Shown: positions 63,912 to 64,000 of the stretch, piece after piece
How positions within the stretch are numbered: position 1 is the stretch's first letter
How the letters are laid out: every line of letters starts with the position of its first letter
Assembly (NCBI GenBank): GCA_051715425.1
Contig: JBPXJS010000041.1
Location: 186,001-250,000 of the forward strand
Reading direction: 5' to 3'
From: JAJTFA01 sp051715425
Lineage (GTDB): Bacteria > Bacteroidota > Bacteroidia > UKL13-3
DNA: 64,000 nucleotides
Translations under genes and position numbers: made by a program
Notes under the pieces: model-generated
What the model saw: the letters and a program-made list of their open reading frames with translations, nothing else
The model's database searches: none
What the model was told of the DNA's origin: nothing

Positions 63912-64000
63912 TTATGCATCAATTTTTGCATAACGTGCATTCGCTTCAATAAACTCTCTTCTCGGTGGTACTTCGTCTCCCATCAGCATACTAAAAATAT
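63912..64000 (-). CDS. gyrB: DNA gyrase subunit B, C-terminal end only
   Basis: Only the last 28 residues lie in the window (stop TAA at 63914-63912). They read FSMLMGDEVPPRREFIEA then NARYAKIDA, the characteristic GyrB C-terminus. ParE ends differently. The gene continues beyond base 64000. GyrB is the ATPase subunit that with GyrA supercoils DNA. Confidence 0.9.
   Translation of the reverse strand, partial: IFSMLMGDEVPPRREFIEANARYAKIDA

Overview
The window comes from a Bacteroidota chromosome. Evidence: many proteins with type IX secretion (T9SS) type A C-terminal sorting domains, two PorV/PorQ-family genes, a TonB-dependent receptor with a carboxypeptidase-regulatory-like N-terminal domain, and lipoproteins ending their signal peptides in short SxxC/TGC-type boxes. 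Promoters fit the Bacteroidota TTTG / TAnnTTTG pattern, and Shine-Dalgarno sequences are essentially absent. KdsB implies a Kdo-containing LPS. I cannot place it below phylum with confidence; a Chitinophagia/Sphingobacteriia/Cytophagia-like lineage is plausible. No rRNA, tRNA, CRISPR array, transposase or phage gene was seen. Both ends cut genes: an M1 peptidase (left) and gyrB (right).

Layout. 1-7071: M1 metallopeptidase (partial) and two T9SS cargo proteins, one a large Asp-box/PKD protein. 7143-16759: housekeeping (trhO, yidC, pyrG, kdsB), with a block inserted between pyrG and yidC (two tandem paralogous lipoproteins, another lipoprotein, an FkbM methyltransferase), then a T9SS propeller-like protein. 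16888-18933: a GT-C-like membrane protein followed by a noncoding array of 120-bp repeats. 18934-30730: metabolism and stress (acyltransferase E2, ahcY, bacilliredoxin, APC permease, DAO oxidoreductase, serine hydrolase, ettA, DUF1003, tandem UspA, nucleoside phosphorylase). 30727-32692: a two-component pair whose kinase carries an ethylene-receptor-like membrane sensor. 32771-36296: NUDIX, outer-membrane proteins, a 58-residue lipoprotein and a histone H1-like protein. 36789-42959: cinA, an MDR oxidoreductase, GT2 + flippase-like pair, ruvC, HIT, greA. 43062-52027: a three-gene surface operon (TonB receptor, 1327-aa T9SS-like protein, PorV-like protein). 52152-59341: 2-hydroxyacid dehydrogenase, mgtE, rsmA, M17 aminopeptidase, pdxA, GT87-like protein. 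59344-63720: ECF sigma factor, an anti-sigma-like protein fused to an outer-membrane barrel, a PKD lipoprotein, and a T9SS PKD protein; then the gyrB 3' end.

The most interesting systems are: (1) the kinase at 31130-32692, whose three-helix N-terminus matches the plant ETR1 ethylene-binding domain, including the CxxxH copper pair, but has Ser where ETR1 has Asp25; (2) the sigma / dual-membrane-spanning anti-sigma / PKD lipoprotein operon chained by two one-base TAATG stop-start overlaps; (3) the TonB receptor / T9SS-like cargo / PorV triad. Coding-start corrections made by reading the sequence are noted in each entry.
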